A stretch of DNA of 17,452 nucleotides from Microthrixaceae bacterium (GCA_023264915.1 JAHFUU010000006.1:1-17452), one strand, 5' to 3'; positions 7,901 to 14,256 are shown, numbered from the stretch's first letter. Notes: generated by a model from the letters alone, not told the origin. Program-made: numbers and translations.

Positions 7901-9817
7901 TCACGGGCATGCTGCCTTGGCGTCAGCGAACCTCTTCCTCAATGCGGCGACGTCCGAAGCCTCGCTCGTAGCCTCGGCCACCGAGATGTTGTCAGTGAAC
8001 GCCTTGGCAATGCAGTCCGAACGGGACTCTGAACGGCTGTCCTGAAACGCACCCGCATACACATATAGACGCACAGTGGGAAGCGCGAACACCTCACTCG
8101 GCTTGCCAACGATGTGGGCGTCGGCCTGGGGACCCGGATCACAGGTCGTGATCTCGAAGCGGTCATCTGACTGCTCAACGGCCGTGGTGGCCGCCGACGG
8201 CATCTCGCCTTTCCATTCCTGCAGGATCGGGGACAGAGCAGCCGCTGCCGCCGGACCGTCGCCAGCCACGACAACCTTCGCACACAGCTTGCCCTGATTC
8301 CGGTAGGCAACCATTGCGTCACCGTTGTAGTTGTCAGCTGCCTTGAGAGCCTGGTGCGGATCCACCCGCGCAGACAGCATCATGAAGAAGTCGAGGACAC
8401 CAATCCGTTCGGTCTCACTCGAGGGCTCTCCAGAGGATGACTGGAGCTGCACCTTCTCCATGCCCTTGGGGACTGCGGGCTCGTGCACGTCGGTGACTGC
8501 ACGGCCGTTGAAGTAGTCGTTCGGGTCAAGGATCTGGCCCTCGCTGGGCGGTGGGTGACGGAGCGCTCTGTCGACCTCGGCGTTCCCACCCTTGGCCTCG
8601 AGCAAGTCGAGGAACGGCGCCCCGAACGCATAAGGGGCAGAGAACGAAGCGAGCAGCACGTCAGGAACGGTGGACACCTGCCCCTTGGCCTGATCCGCGT
8701 CCTTCTTCTCCTGCGCCTTGTAGGTCTTCTGCTCAGAGTCCGGTAGCTGAGCAACGAACTTGTTCTCGATGCGCACAGCATCACCTTCGATCACCGTCCG
8801 GAACGCGGTGCGCTCGTCATCGGAGGACAGCTTGGTGAGCCGCGTCAGGTCGAAGCTCTGATCTTGGAGAACATGGGTCAACTCGTGAACGATCGTGACC
8901 TTGTGGGCGAGGTCAACCTCAGTGCCTCTCACCGAGATCCGCTTCGTCCTGGGGTCATAGGAGGCAAGCGTCCCGCCTTGGCGCAAGGTGTTGGACTGCT
9001 CCAACAAATTCACCTCACCCTGGAGCAGGCCGAAGGCCCTGAAGAGCTCGACGGCCTGCTGCAACTGTTGCTTCTGCTCATCGGTCTGGTCTGCTTCGGC
9101 TTCGGGAGCCGAGACGTGCGCTTTGAAGTCGTCCTCGGACATGAAGTCGACGTAGACAGGGTGCGTGAAGTCGAGCTTCCGGGTCTTCGACACGAAGGAC
9201 ACGAGGTCCGAGATCCGCGGATCCCATGCCGGCGGGTAAGCGGAGCTGCGCGCCACGACGATGAAGGCGCCCGCTGCCAGAAGGGCCACGACAGCAACCA
9301 CGGCGACCGAGATCACCAGCGGCCGCATCTTGGACGGCTTGGCAGCAGGTGGGCGCACCATGGGGAACCCCCAAGGTTGCGCTTGCCCGGGTGGGAGCCG
9401 CTCTGCGGAAGGCCAGCCTGGAATCGGGCCGTAACCCGGAACGTCGCCGTAGCCGGGGGGTGGGCCATAGCCTGGCGGAGGGCTGTAACCGGGGGGCGGG
9501 CCGTAGCCGGGGGGCGGGCCGTAACCGGGTGGAGGGCTGTACCCGGGTGGAGGGCTGTACCCGGGGGGCTCGTCACCTTGGGGCAGGACCCCGTCCGGCG
9601 ATTGGAGATGGCCTCCAGGCACGCCATCGCCTGGCAAAGGCACACGACCCTGACTAGAGCTGGACCCCGCTGGTTCGCCGTGATCCGGCGACGAATCGGC
9701 GGCGGCTGAGACCGGTCCTCCAACGGGATCGTGCACTGGGCGCAACGGGGTGCGACAGACACGACAACCTGAATCGTCGTCAAAGACGATCGCCCGGCAC
9801 ACCGGGCAGTTTGACAT
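7901..9817 (-). CDS. Zinc ribbon, PPPGY repeat, one-helix membrane protein with HExxH peptidase-like domain
   Basis: The ATG at 9817 was chosen because translation there begins directly with a zinc ribbon (C4, C7, C18, C21); the open frame extends upstream to 10006 but the added residues look non-coding. Order: zinc ribbon, Ser/Pro-rich linker, a PPPGY-type repeat (about 84-129), a basic patch and one membrane helix (about 166-189), then a C-terminal domain of about 445 residues, probably outside the cytoplasm. That domain contains VTIVHELTHVLQDQ (H311, E312, H315) and, about 30 residues on, VIEGDAVRIE, where E344 could be the third zinc ligand of a gluzincin-like peptidase. The family is not one I can name. 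The C-terminal part has paired cysteines (C512, C559, C602, C637) that could form disulfides. A cell-surface metalloprotease is the best guess; substrate unknown. It is convergent with the DUF2017 gene. Confidence 0.85.
   Translation of the reverse strand: MSNCPVCRAIVFDDDSGCRVCRTPLRPVHDPVGGPVSAAADSSPDHGEPAGSSSSQGRVPLPGDGVPGGHLQSPDGVLPQGDEPPGYSPPPGYSPPPGYGPPPGYGPPPGYSPPPGYGPPPGYGDVPGYGPIPGWPSAERLPPGQAQPWGFPMVRPPAAKPSKMRPLVISVAVVAVVALLAAGAFIVVARSSAYPPAWDPRISDLVSFVSKTRKLDFTHPVYVDFMSEDDFKAHVSAPEAEADQTDEQKQQLQQAVELFRAFGLLQGEVNLLEQSNTLRQGGTLASYDPRTKRISVRGTEVDLAHKVTIVHELTHVLQDQSFDLTRLTKLSSDDERTAFRTVIEGDAVRIENKFVAQLPDSEQKTYKAQEKKDADQAKGQVSTVPDVLLASFSAPYAFGAPFLDLLEAKGGNAEVDRALRHPPPSEGQILDPNDYFNGRAVTDVHEPAVPKGMEKVQLQSSSGEPSSETERIGVLDFFMMLSARVDPHQALKAADNYNGDAMVAYRNQGKLCAKVVVAGDGPAAAAALSPILQEWKGEMPSAATTAVEQSDDRFEITTCDPGPQADAHIVGKPSEVFALPTVRLYVYAGAFQDSRSESRSDCIAKAFTDNISVAEATSEASDVAALRKRFADAKAACP
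9431..9568 (-). repeat. In-frame 18-bp repeat array coding PPPGY(S/G)
   Basis: Six to seven imperfect units of about 18 bp encode PPPGYS/PPPGYG in the linker between the zinc ribbon and the membrane helix of the peptidase-like protein. The tract is GC-rich and visible as repeated gggtggagggctgtaccc-like units on the plus strand. Such Pro/Gly/Tyr tracts are common as flexible or self-associating linkers in actinobacterial membrane proteins. Confidence 0.9.
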
Positions 9818-10040
9818 GGTCAACAGTCGGCTCGATCCGTGCAGCTCAGCAGGTCGCCAACCGTATCTGGTCTGAGGCTGGGCCCCGGGGCGGTCTCGTT
9901 GTGGCATGTGGGCAAGCCGCCTCGTGTCGGCCGTCCACATCTCACGATCTTTGCCAGCAACAGCCCTGCTATGGTCGACCGCCTGCCGCGCAGGAGACCA
10001 TCTCATGGCAACCTGCGCTCAGGAACCACACCCAAGACCG
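9818..10040. other. Intergenic between peptidase-like gene and tRNA-Glu
   Basis: 223 bp upstream of both the minus-strand peptidase gene and plus-strand tRNA-Glu, so it should contain both promoters. I cannot pick a convincing one: TATGGT at 9970-9975 is a possible -10 for the tRNA but has no well-spaced -35. The minus-strand frame stays open through part of it but lacks recognisable protein features. Confidence 0.5.
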
Positions 10041-10116
10041 GCCCCCATCGTCCAGCGGCCCAGGACACTGGCCTTTCACGCCAGCAACACGGGTTCGAAT
10101 CCCGTTGGGGGTGCCA
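10041..10116 (+). tRNA. tRNA-Glu (anticodon TTC)
   Basis: A complete cloverleaf. The acceptor GCCCCCA (10041-10047) pairs with TGGGGGT (10106-10112) with a G-U at the terminal pair. The anticodon stem CTGGC/GCCAG holds loop CTTTCAC with anticodon TTC at 10075-10077. The T arm is ACGGG-TTCGAAT-CCCGT (10089-10105). G10113 is the discriminator and CCA is encoded (10114-10116). Confidence 0.97.
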
Positions 10117-10221
10117 GCTGTGGCATCTCGGCCTTTCCCGCGGTGCGGCCCAAAGCGTTAATGGCGACCGTCGAGGAGTCGATAGGAGACGGCCAACCGG
10201 GATCCACCAGAGGGGTAGGGC

Positions 10222-11904
10222 ATGGATGCGAGCGACGTGATCGATACGCCGATCCCAAAATCCTTCGATGAGCTGGGCATTCCTCCTGCTCTGGTACACG
10301 ATCTCATCCTCCGGCAGGCGCTCAACGACGGTAAGACCTCCACGGTCCAGCTCTCTGAGAAGATCTGCATCAGCCCCGTTCTGATCCAGATCGTCATCGA
10401 GGAGCTGCGAGACCTGAGGTATCTCGAGGTCCAGGGCCTCGACGGCCGTGACTACCAACTCGGGCTCACAGAATCGGGGCGTTCACAAGCGCTGGACCGC
10501 ATGGCGCTGTGCCGCTACACAGGTCCAGCCCCCGTGAGCTTGTCCGCCTACACCCGAGTGATCGCTGACCAGCGGGCCGACCCCAAGATCAACCTGGACG
10601 AGCTGCGCGACGCGTTCTCTGACCTCGTCATCAGTGACCGGCTCCTCTGCGAGGTAGGTCCAGCCGCGATCGCCGGCGGCGCCATGTTCCTGTACGGCCC
10701 CCCCGGTACAGGCAAGTCAAGCATCGCCGAGCGCCTGCTGCGCGTCTATGGCGACTACGTGCTCGTTCCATACGCCGTCGAGGTAGACGGCCAGATCATC
10801 TCGGTGTTCGACCCCGTCGTTCACCGGCCATACCAGAAGCAGCCTGACGACATCGATCGCCGCTGGCTCGTGTGCAAGCGCCCTTTCATCATCGTCGGCG
10901 GCGAGCTGCACCGCGAGATGCTCGACCTCGCCTACCAGGAAGGCAGCGGCATCTACCTGGCCCCCATTCAGATGCAGGCCAACAACGGCGTGCTGGTCAT
11001 CGACGACTTCGGGCGCCAGGCAGACCTCACGCCCCAAGAGCTGCTCAACCGGTGGATCGTGCCGCTCGATCGGCACATCGACTACCTGACCCTCGACTAC
11101 GGCATGAAGTTCGAGGTTCCATTTGACGCCAAGATCGTCTTCTCCACCAACCTCGAGCCCAAGACCTTGGGAGACGAGGCGTTCTTCAGGCGCATCCAGA
11201 GCAAGATCCTGATCCCAACCATCACTGACGACCAGTTCGACGAGGTTCTGCGGAGGGTGGCTGAGTCCTATGGCGTGACCTTGACGCCTGACGCGTCAAC
11301 CCACTTGCGCTGGATGAGTCGCGAGCTCGGCGACGGCGACCTGCGCCCATACCTCCCGGGGGCCGTGTGCAAGATCCTGAGCGCCATCTGCACCTTCGAA
11401 GAGCGAGAGATGGTGCTTGATCCTCCGATGATCGAGCGGATCGCCAGCATGTACTTCACCCACGCTGACGACACGACTGAAGAGGACCTGATGAAGGCCG
11501 CCATGATGCAGGGGATGCCCATGGCCGGCATGCCCATGCAAGCGATGCCGATGCAGACGATGCCGATGCAGGGCGTGCCGATGCAGGGCGTGCCGATGCA
11601 AGGCGTACCGATGCAAGCCATGCCCGGCATGGCGCCGTTTGACCCCCGTGTCACAGCTGAGATGTCATCAAGCTCCGTTGCCTCAGCGATGGACCAGTCA
11701 GCAGCTCCGCCCAAACCCAAGACGAGCATCTTCGCTGCACCGTCCCCAAACAACGACAAGACCGAGACACCGTCGGCCGGCCCGAACTGGACGTCAGCTG
11801 CCGCAAAGGCGGTCGCGGCGCTCCAAGAAGACGACGAGGCCGGAGGCGAGGAGGAGGCCCAACCACCAGAACCGTTGGACGAGTCGACTGCTGAGACCTT
11901 CTGA
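10222..11904 (+). CDS. AAA+ ATPase with N-terminal winged helix and Met-rich repeat tail
   Basis: A 560-residue cytoplasmic ATPase. The N-terminus (about 12-105) looks like a winged-helix domain ending RYTGPAPVSLSAY. The AAA+ core follows: Walker A GPPGTGKS (159-166), Walker B VLVIDDF (257-263), a sensor-1-like STN (308-310) and a candidate arginine finger FFRR (321-324), then a helical lid. This winged helix-AAA layout occurs in uncharacterised ATPases often found near Tad/Flp pilus genes in other bacteria; no pilus gene is present here. Residues 427-470 are a Met-Pro-Met-Gln repeat, followed by a Ser/Ala/Pro-rich acidic tail that is probably disordered. GAGGGG 6 nt before the ATG is a good ribosome binding site. 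The gene stands alone between tRNA-Glu and tRNA-Asp. Its substrate is unknown. Confidence 0.92.
   Translation: MDASDVIDTPIPKSFDELGIPPALVHDLILRQALNDGKTSTVQLSEKICISPVLIQIVIEELRDLRYLEVQGLDGRDYQLGLTESGRSQALDRMALCRYTGPAPVSLSAYTRVIADQRADPKINLDELRDAFSDLVISDRLLCEVGPAAIAGGAMFLYGPPGTGKSSIAERLLRVYGDYVLVPYAVEVDGQIISVFDPVVHRPYQKQPDDIDRRWLVCKRPFIIVGGELHREMLDLAYQEGSGIYLAPIQMQANNGVLVIDDFGRQADLTPQELLNRWIVPLDRHIDYLTLDYGMKFEVPFDAKIVFSTNLEPKTLGDEAFFRRIQSKILIPTITDDQFDEVLRRVAESYGVTLTPDASTHLRWMSRELGDGDLRPYLPGAVCKILSAICTFEEREMVLDPPMIERIASMYFTHADDTTEEDLMKAAMMQGMPMAGMPMQAMPMQTMPMQGVPMQGVPMQGVPMQAMPGMAPFDPRVTAEMSSSSVASAMDQSAAPPKPKTSIFAAPSPNNDKTETPSAGPNWTSAAAKAVAALQEDDEAGGEEEAQPPEPLDESTAETF
11500..11631 (+). repeat. Met-rich MPMQ coding repeat
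   Basis: About nine imperfect units of 12-15 bp, the most regular being ATGCAGGGCGTGCCG (three near-identical copies around 11562-11610), encode M-P-M-Q-(A/T/G)-(M/V) in the AAA+ protein. Third-position differences (gggcgtg versus aggcgta) show the array is not entirely recent. Confidence 0.92.
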
Positions 11905-11906
11905 CG

Positions 11907-11929
11907 GGCTCACCGCTGCCCGATGAGCC
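11907..11929 (+). terminator. Weak hairpin after the AAA+ gene
   Basis: GGCTCA (11907-11912) pairs with TGAGCC (11924-11929) across an 11-nt loop, starting 3 nt after the stop codon. There is no T run, so termination is uncertain. Confidence 0.28.
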
Positions 11930-12135
11930 AAGCGGGGCATGGGAGCGTCGACCCCTCTTCATCTCGGGGCGGCGTGCCCGGCCAGTGTGGTTCGGTGCGA
12001 ACGGCCAATCCCGATCGCATCGACTGCCTGTCCCCCGTTGGTGTCCTGACCGTGCCTTGGTCACGGGCGCGCGAACTGGTTGGTGGTGCGAAGCGTTGTC
12101 CGCGCTAGTCTCTCCGAGCCCCCTGTGGGTGTTCT
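11930..12135. other. Intergenic before tRNA-Asp
   Basis: About 206 bp without a credible gene. TAGTCT at 12106-12111 is a plausible -10 for the tRNA-Asp/tRNA-Phe unit, about 25 nt ahead of the mature 5' end, but the -35 (TTGGTG near 12080) is about 20 nt away, longer than usual. Confidence 0.35.
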
Positions 12136-12210
12136 GGTCCCGTGGTGCAGTTTGGAGTGCACGCTGGCCTGTCAAGCCAGAGGTCGCGGGTTCAAATCCC
12201 GTCGGGACCG
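12136..12210 (+). tRNA. tRNA-Asp (anticodon GTC)
   Basis: The acceptor GGTCCCG (12136-12142) pairs with CGGGACC (12203-12209). The D stem is GTGC/GCAC. The anticodon stem CTGGC/GCCAG holds loop CTGTCAA with GTC at 12171-12173. The T arm is GCGGG-TTCAAAT-CCCGT. G12210 is the discriminator. CCA is not encoded, unlike in the two neighbouring tRNAs. Confidence 0.97.
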
Positions 12211-12216
12211 CACCTC

Positions 12217-12238
12217 GCCAACCCCGAGTAGGGTTGGC
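12217..12238 (+). terminator. Perfect 8-bp hairpin between tRNA-Asp and tRNA-Phe
   Basis: GCCAACCC (12217-12224) and GGGTTGGC (12231-12238) flank a 6-nt loop. It begins 7 nt after tRNA-Asp. No T run follows, so it could be a terminator, a processing signal in a joint transcript, or both. Confidence 0.45.
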
Positions 12239-12271
12239 AGACCCCCGTCCGGTCCCAACCGGGCGGTACCC

Positions 12272-12347
12272 GGTCGGGTAGCTCAGTCGGCAGAGCGTCC
12301 GCCTGAAAAGCGGAAGGTCACCGGATCGACGCCGGTCCCGACCACCA
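12272..12347 (+). tRNA. tRNA-Phe (anticodon GAA)
   Basis: The acceptor GGTCGGG (12272-12278) pairs with CCCGACC (12337-12343). The D stem is GCTC/GAGC. The anticodon stem TCCGC/GCGGA holds loop CTGAAAA with GAA at 12305-12307. The T stem ACCGG/CCGGT is perfect, but the loop is ATCGACG, with A at position 54 in place of the near-universal T. A12344 is the discriminator and CCA is encoded (12345-12347). Confidence 0.95.
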
Positions 12348-12362
12348 CAGGAACCACCAGGT

Positions 12363-12405
12363 CAGGCCGCATCTCGGGTCTGGCCTGGCGCCGTTTTCGG
12401 GCGCC
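12363..12405 (+). terminator. Two overlapping hairpins after tRNA-Phe
   Basis: CAGGCC (12363-12368) pairs with GGCCTG (12382-12387), and GGCGCC (12387-12392) pairs with GGCGCC (12400-12405) across a 7-nt loop containing TTTT. The position 15-55 nt after tRNA-Phe and the GC-rich stems suit a terminator, although no U tail follows. Confidence 0.42.
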
Positions 12406-12444
12406 CAATCGGGCCGTCGTGCAACAACTGTTCAACATCGGCGA

Positions 12445-12505
12445 GGTATAGCCCCACAGCCTCCGGAGCCGTGCGGACAGGTTCGAATCCTGCCGAGGAG
12501 CACCA
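12445..12505 (+). pseudogene. 5'-truncated tRNA-Arg-like relic (anticodon CCG)
   Basis: The 3' part of a tRNA is recognisable. A D-loop-like GGTATAGCCCCA precedes an anticodon stem-loop ACAGC-CTCCGGA-GCCGT (anticodon CCG, T33 present, one A-C mismatch). A short variable region and the T arm ACAGG-TTCGAAT-CCTGC (outer pair mismatched) come next, and the sequence ends GAGGAGCACCA. No upstream sequence can pair with the 3' acceptor strand, and the 5' acceptor and first half of the D arm are missing. It is therefore not a working tRNA. It may be the tRNA 3' fragment left at an attachment site of an integrated element. Confidence 0.6.
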
Positions 12506-12517
12506 AGGAGCCGAGCG

Positions 12518-12543
12518 GTGACCATGGTAAACACGCTGGTCAC
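12518..12543. repeat. Perfect 7-bp inverted repeat next to the tRNA relic
   Basis: GTGACCA (12518-12524) and TGGTCAC (12537-12543) are separated by 12 nt. Arm length and spacing suit a dimeric protein site or recombinase arm; nothing in the sequence identifies the binder. Confidence 0.55.
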
Positions 12544-12596
12544 GCTGCGGGTCGGTTGACCGCCAGAACCGTGATCGACCGGCATGCGCCGGGATC

Positions 12597-12616
12597 TGTG
12601 GGACCAGTGTGGGACC
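12597..12616 (+). repeat. 9-bp direct repeat TGTGGGACC, 11-bp period
   Basis: TGTGGGACC occurs at 12597-12605 and again at 12608-12616, with 2 nt between. It lies just beyond the end of the minus-strand membrane protein gene and about 90 bp past the tRNA relic. A role as part of an attachment site is speculative. Confidence 0.6.
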
Positions 12617-12626
12617 GGAGCGCCCG

Positions 12627-13355
12627 TCAGCGAAGTTGCAGACAGGGCAGGGATGCATCGAGCCGCCACTCCTCGCCATCTTCTCGCACCGTGATCAGGA
12701 ACGTGGACTCGACATTCCAAGGCACGAACGGATCGCCTCGGCGTTCCACCCGGAACTCAGTTTGTCCGGAAGCGAGCTGCTGTCGGAGTGCTTCGAGCTC
12801 AGACTGGGTCGGTTCGCCATAGAGCCACCAGACAGCGCTGCCTGTTCCCGCTCCTCGGGTGCGGCCGAACACGTCAACGCAACCAACCAGTGGCGGGGCG
12901 AACTGGATATGGCCGTCTTCCCACGCAGTCCAACGACCCGGAAGAGTCTGCTCAAGAGCCGTCTCGACTTCGTTCGTGACCCTGTCGGCCGCCTGTCGGT
13001 AGTTCTCATCGAACGCCGAGCCATCCGGAGCGTCGTTGCGCGTCTCGGTCACAACCACGGTTCCGGCCCCGGCCACGAGCAGGATGGCCACGACGCCGGC
13101 CACAGCGCGCCCACGCGTGTGCCGCCGCATCCACAGCGTCGCGATCGCGATCCCCGTCGTCGCCACCAGGGTCGCCAAGAAGACCACGAATGCGGGACCG
13201 AGCGCATCGAACTGGTAGCTGCCTGATGCCAGCGACACCACCCAACACGCCGCCACAGCCGGGATACCAACGACCGCAAGCGCCCCGGCGCATCCAATCG
13301 CTATACCTCCGCGCCTCCGTACGGTGCCCCCCTCGGGAACGGAATCCTCGTTCAT
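12627..13355 (-). CDS. Hypothetical membrane protein with C-terminal soluble domain
   Basis: I do not recognise the family. From the ATG at 13355 the protein has 242 residues. Three hydrophobic helices are visible (about 17-42, 51-76 and 84-102). A C-terminal domain of about 140 residues follows, probably outside the cytoplasm, with W-rich motifs (RWTAWEDGH, VWWLYGEPT) and two cysteines, C159 and C238, that might pair. The open frame continues upstream to 13460, but the ATG at 13355 is the only good start. It has GGTGAGG just upstream (spacing short). The pattern suggests a secreted-domain membrane protein of unknown role. It is monocistronic and ends about 120 bp from the tRNA relic, so it may belong to the accessory region. 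Confidence 0.72.
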   Translation of the reverse strand: MNEDSVPEGGTVRRRGGIAIGCAGALAVVGIPAVAACWVVSLASGSYQFDALGPAFVVFLATLVATTGIAIATLWMRRHTRGRAVAGVVAILLVAGAGTVVVTETRNDAPDGSAFDENYRQAADRVTNEVETALEQTLPGRWTAWEDGHIQFAPPLVGCVDVFGRTRGAGTGSAVWWLYGEPTQSELEALRQQLASGQTEFRVERRGDPFVPWNVESTFLITVREDGEEWRLDASLPCLQLR

Positions 13356-13638
13356 CGCCTCACCAAACCAATGGGCATCAGATGATCGTTTGGAATGCGG
13401 AGAAGCCCCCAGGGGTGTCGGTGGGGCACGACTAGATCCACCCTGTCCGTGCGCACACAAAGCTGAACCTTGACCTCATCTCGCTCTCACCAGTGAACGA
13501 ATCGTGCATGCGCCCAAGGTACGACTCTCAGCCGACATGCCACGCGATGACAGCGTCCTCGCGAGATTCCTGACCCTCAGAGGCCTAGTAGGTCATGAGG
13601 CAACAGACGAGTGCATTCGCTCGATCGGGAACGTCCCG
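13356..13638. other. Intergenic stretch before the relaxase-like scrap
   Basis: 283 bp with no gene I can support, although the plus frame is open from 13504. It should contain the promoter of the minus-strand membrane protein. CGGGAACGTCCCG (13626-13638) is a near-perfect palindrome immediately before the GTG at 13639, of a kind seen at operators. Confidence 0.4.
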
Positions 13639-13737
13639 GTGATGCGTTGTGCGACGCTGCAGGCGTCGAGCGACAAGCTCGGGAAGCTGCTCGACTACTA
13701 CGCGGCGCAGCGGCTCAGGCTGAGCGGTGACCGCACC
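13639..13737 (+). pseudogene. Possible N-terminal scrap of a MobF/TrwC-type relaxase
   Basis: Starting at GTG 13639 (or ATG 13642), about 30 residues resemble the first strand and helix of actinobacterial MobF relaxases: VMRCATLQASSDKLGKLLDYY. Family members normally continue for hundreds of residues. Here the likeness stops near 13730, where the frame runs antisense into the excisionase-like gene, giving Pro/Ala-rich shadow translation. The scrap therefore looks like a deletion remnant. The assignment is from memory of family openings and is weak; an unrelated short peptide is possible. Confidence 0.35.
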
Positions 13738-13912
13738 GGGCCTCGTCCAGCCACGCCTCGATCTCCACCGGATCGAGCCGCAGCAGCCGCCCCCACTTCA
13801 GGAACGGGATCCGCTGCTCGCTCACCAAACGGCGCACATGCCGCACACCCAGCCGCCGCCCCACCGCCGGCAGATCGAGCAACGGCTCCCGTTCGTCACC
13901 TCGAGCATCCAC
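13715..13912 (-). CDS. Excisionase-like small HTH protein
   Basis: A 65-residue protein beginning at GTG 13912, with a strong GGAGG six nt upstream that decides the start against longer open frames reaching 14185. The sequence fits the MerR-like helix-turn-helix of the HTH_17/excisionase family: LLDLPAVGRRLGV (helix 1 and turn), RHVRRLVSEQRIPFLKWG (recognition helix and wing), RLLRLDPVEIEAWLDEAR (last helix). In actinobacterial integrative elements such proteins direct excision and usually sit beside an integrase, but no integrase is present. It lies antisense to the end of the relaxase-like scrap. Together they suggest what remains of an integrative element. It may still be expressed as an ordinary regulator. 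Confidence 0.78.
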   Translation of the reverse strand: MDARGDEREPLLDLPAVGRRLGVRHVRRLVSEQRIPFLKWGRLLRLDPVEIEAWLDEARCGHRSA

Positions 13913-13986
13913 GACACACCTCCACGATCGACGTTCCACCGCGCGAGGCCGATGAGCACCGGGGAATCTCGCGAAAGTGACCGAAG

Positions 13987-14256
13987 GTGCCCGTGCCTCC
14001 AGCATCGAGGCCTGCCAGACTAAGGGGCGTGGCCGCGCCAGCCCACAGCGAGCTCCATGGTTCCGCTCGCCTCGTCGACCGTGCCCTGCGGGCTGTCGAG
14101 GAGTCGACCCATTCGCTGCGCCAGCGGCTACTCGCCCGCAAGTTGGGCCAGACTGTTCCCAGCGACCATCGGACGGCAACTGCAAGCGACGAGCACGGGC
14201 TCACCGCTGAAGACCTCCGCCGCCATGCCGCTGAACTCCGCCGCCGGGCCAGGTGA
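13987..14256 (+). CDS. Small hypothetical protein, possible antitoxin partner
   Basis: An 89-residue open frame of unknown family. It is Arg/Ala-rich and helical, with a likely body LVDRALRAVEESTHSLRQRL and a tail EDLRRHAAELRRRAR. Its stop overlaps the start of the next gene (GTGA), which suggests two-gene coupling as in toxin-antitoxin modules. The start is unsure: GTG at 13987, 13993 or 14029 are all in frame and none has a well-spaced Shine-Dalgarno sequence. The antitoxin idea rests only on the overlap and on the nature of the neighbour. It could also be a chance open frame. Confidence 0.42.
   Translation: MPVPPASRPARLRGVAAPAHSELHGSARLVDRALRAVEESTHSLRQRLLARKLGQTVPSDHRTATASDEHGLTAEDLRRHAAELRRRAR

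Noticed and set aside
9431..9568. CRISPR-like repeat array
   Set aside because: Repeats are contiguous 18-bp coding units with no spacers; they encode PPPGY.
8864..9709. Plus-strand open frame opposite the peptidase-like gene, with Gly/Arg/Ala/Val repeats
   Set aside because: The repeats are the antisense reading of the PPPGY array; no independent coding evidence.
9818..10006. N-terminal extension of the peptidase-like protein
   Set aside because: Residues before the ATG at 9817 are Arg/Trp/His-rich with no conserved feature, while the zinc ribbon starts right at that ATG.
10003..10458. Minus-strand open frame across tRNA-Glu
   Set aside because: It overlaps a perfect tRNA gene and the start of the AAA+ gene; not credible as coding.
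11500..11631. Minisatellite or CRISPR-like array
   Set aside because: Units are in frame, without unique spacers, and lie inside a good coding sequence; kept as a coding repeat.
12080..12451. Plus-strand open frame across tRNA-Asp and tRNA-Phe
   Set aside because: It reads through two intact tRNAs; high-GC chance frame.
12437..12505. Functional fourth tRNA
   Set aside because: The 3' acceptor strand has no 5' partner, CCA is one base out of register with the T stem, and two stem mismatches occur.
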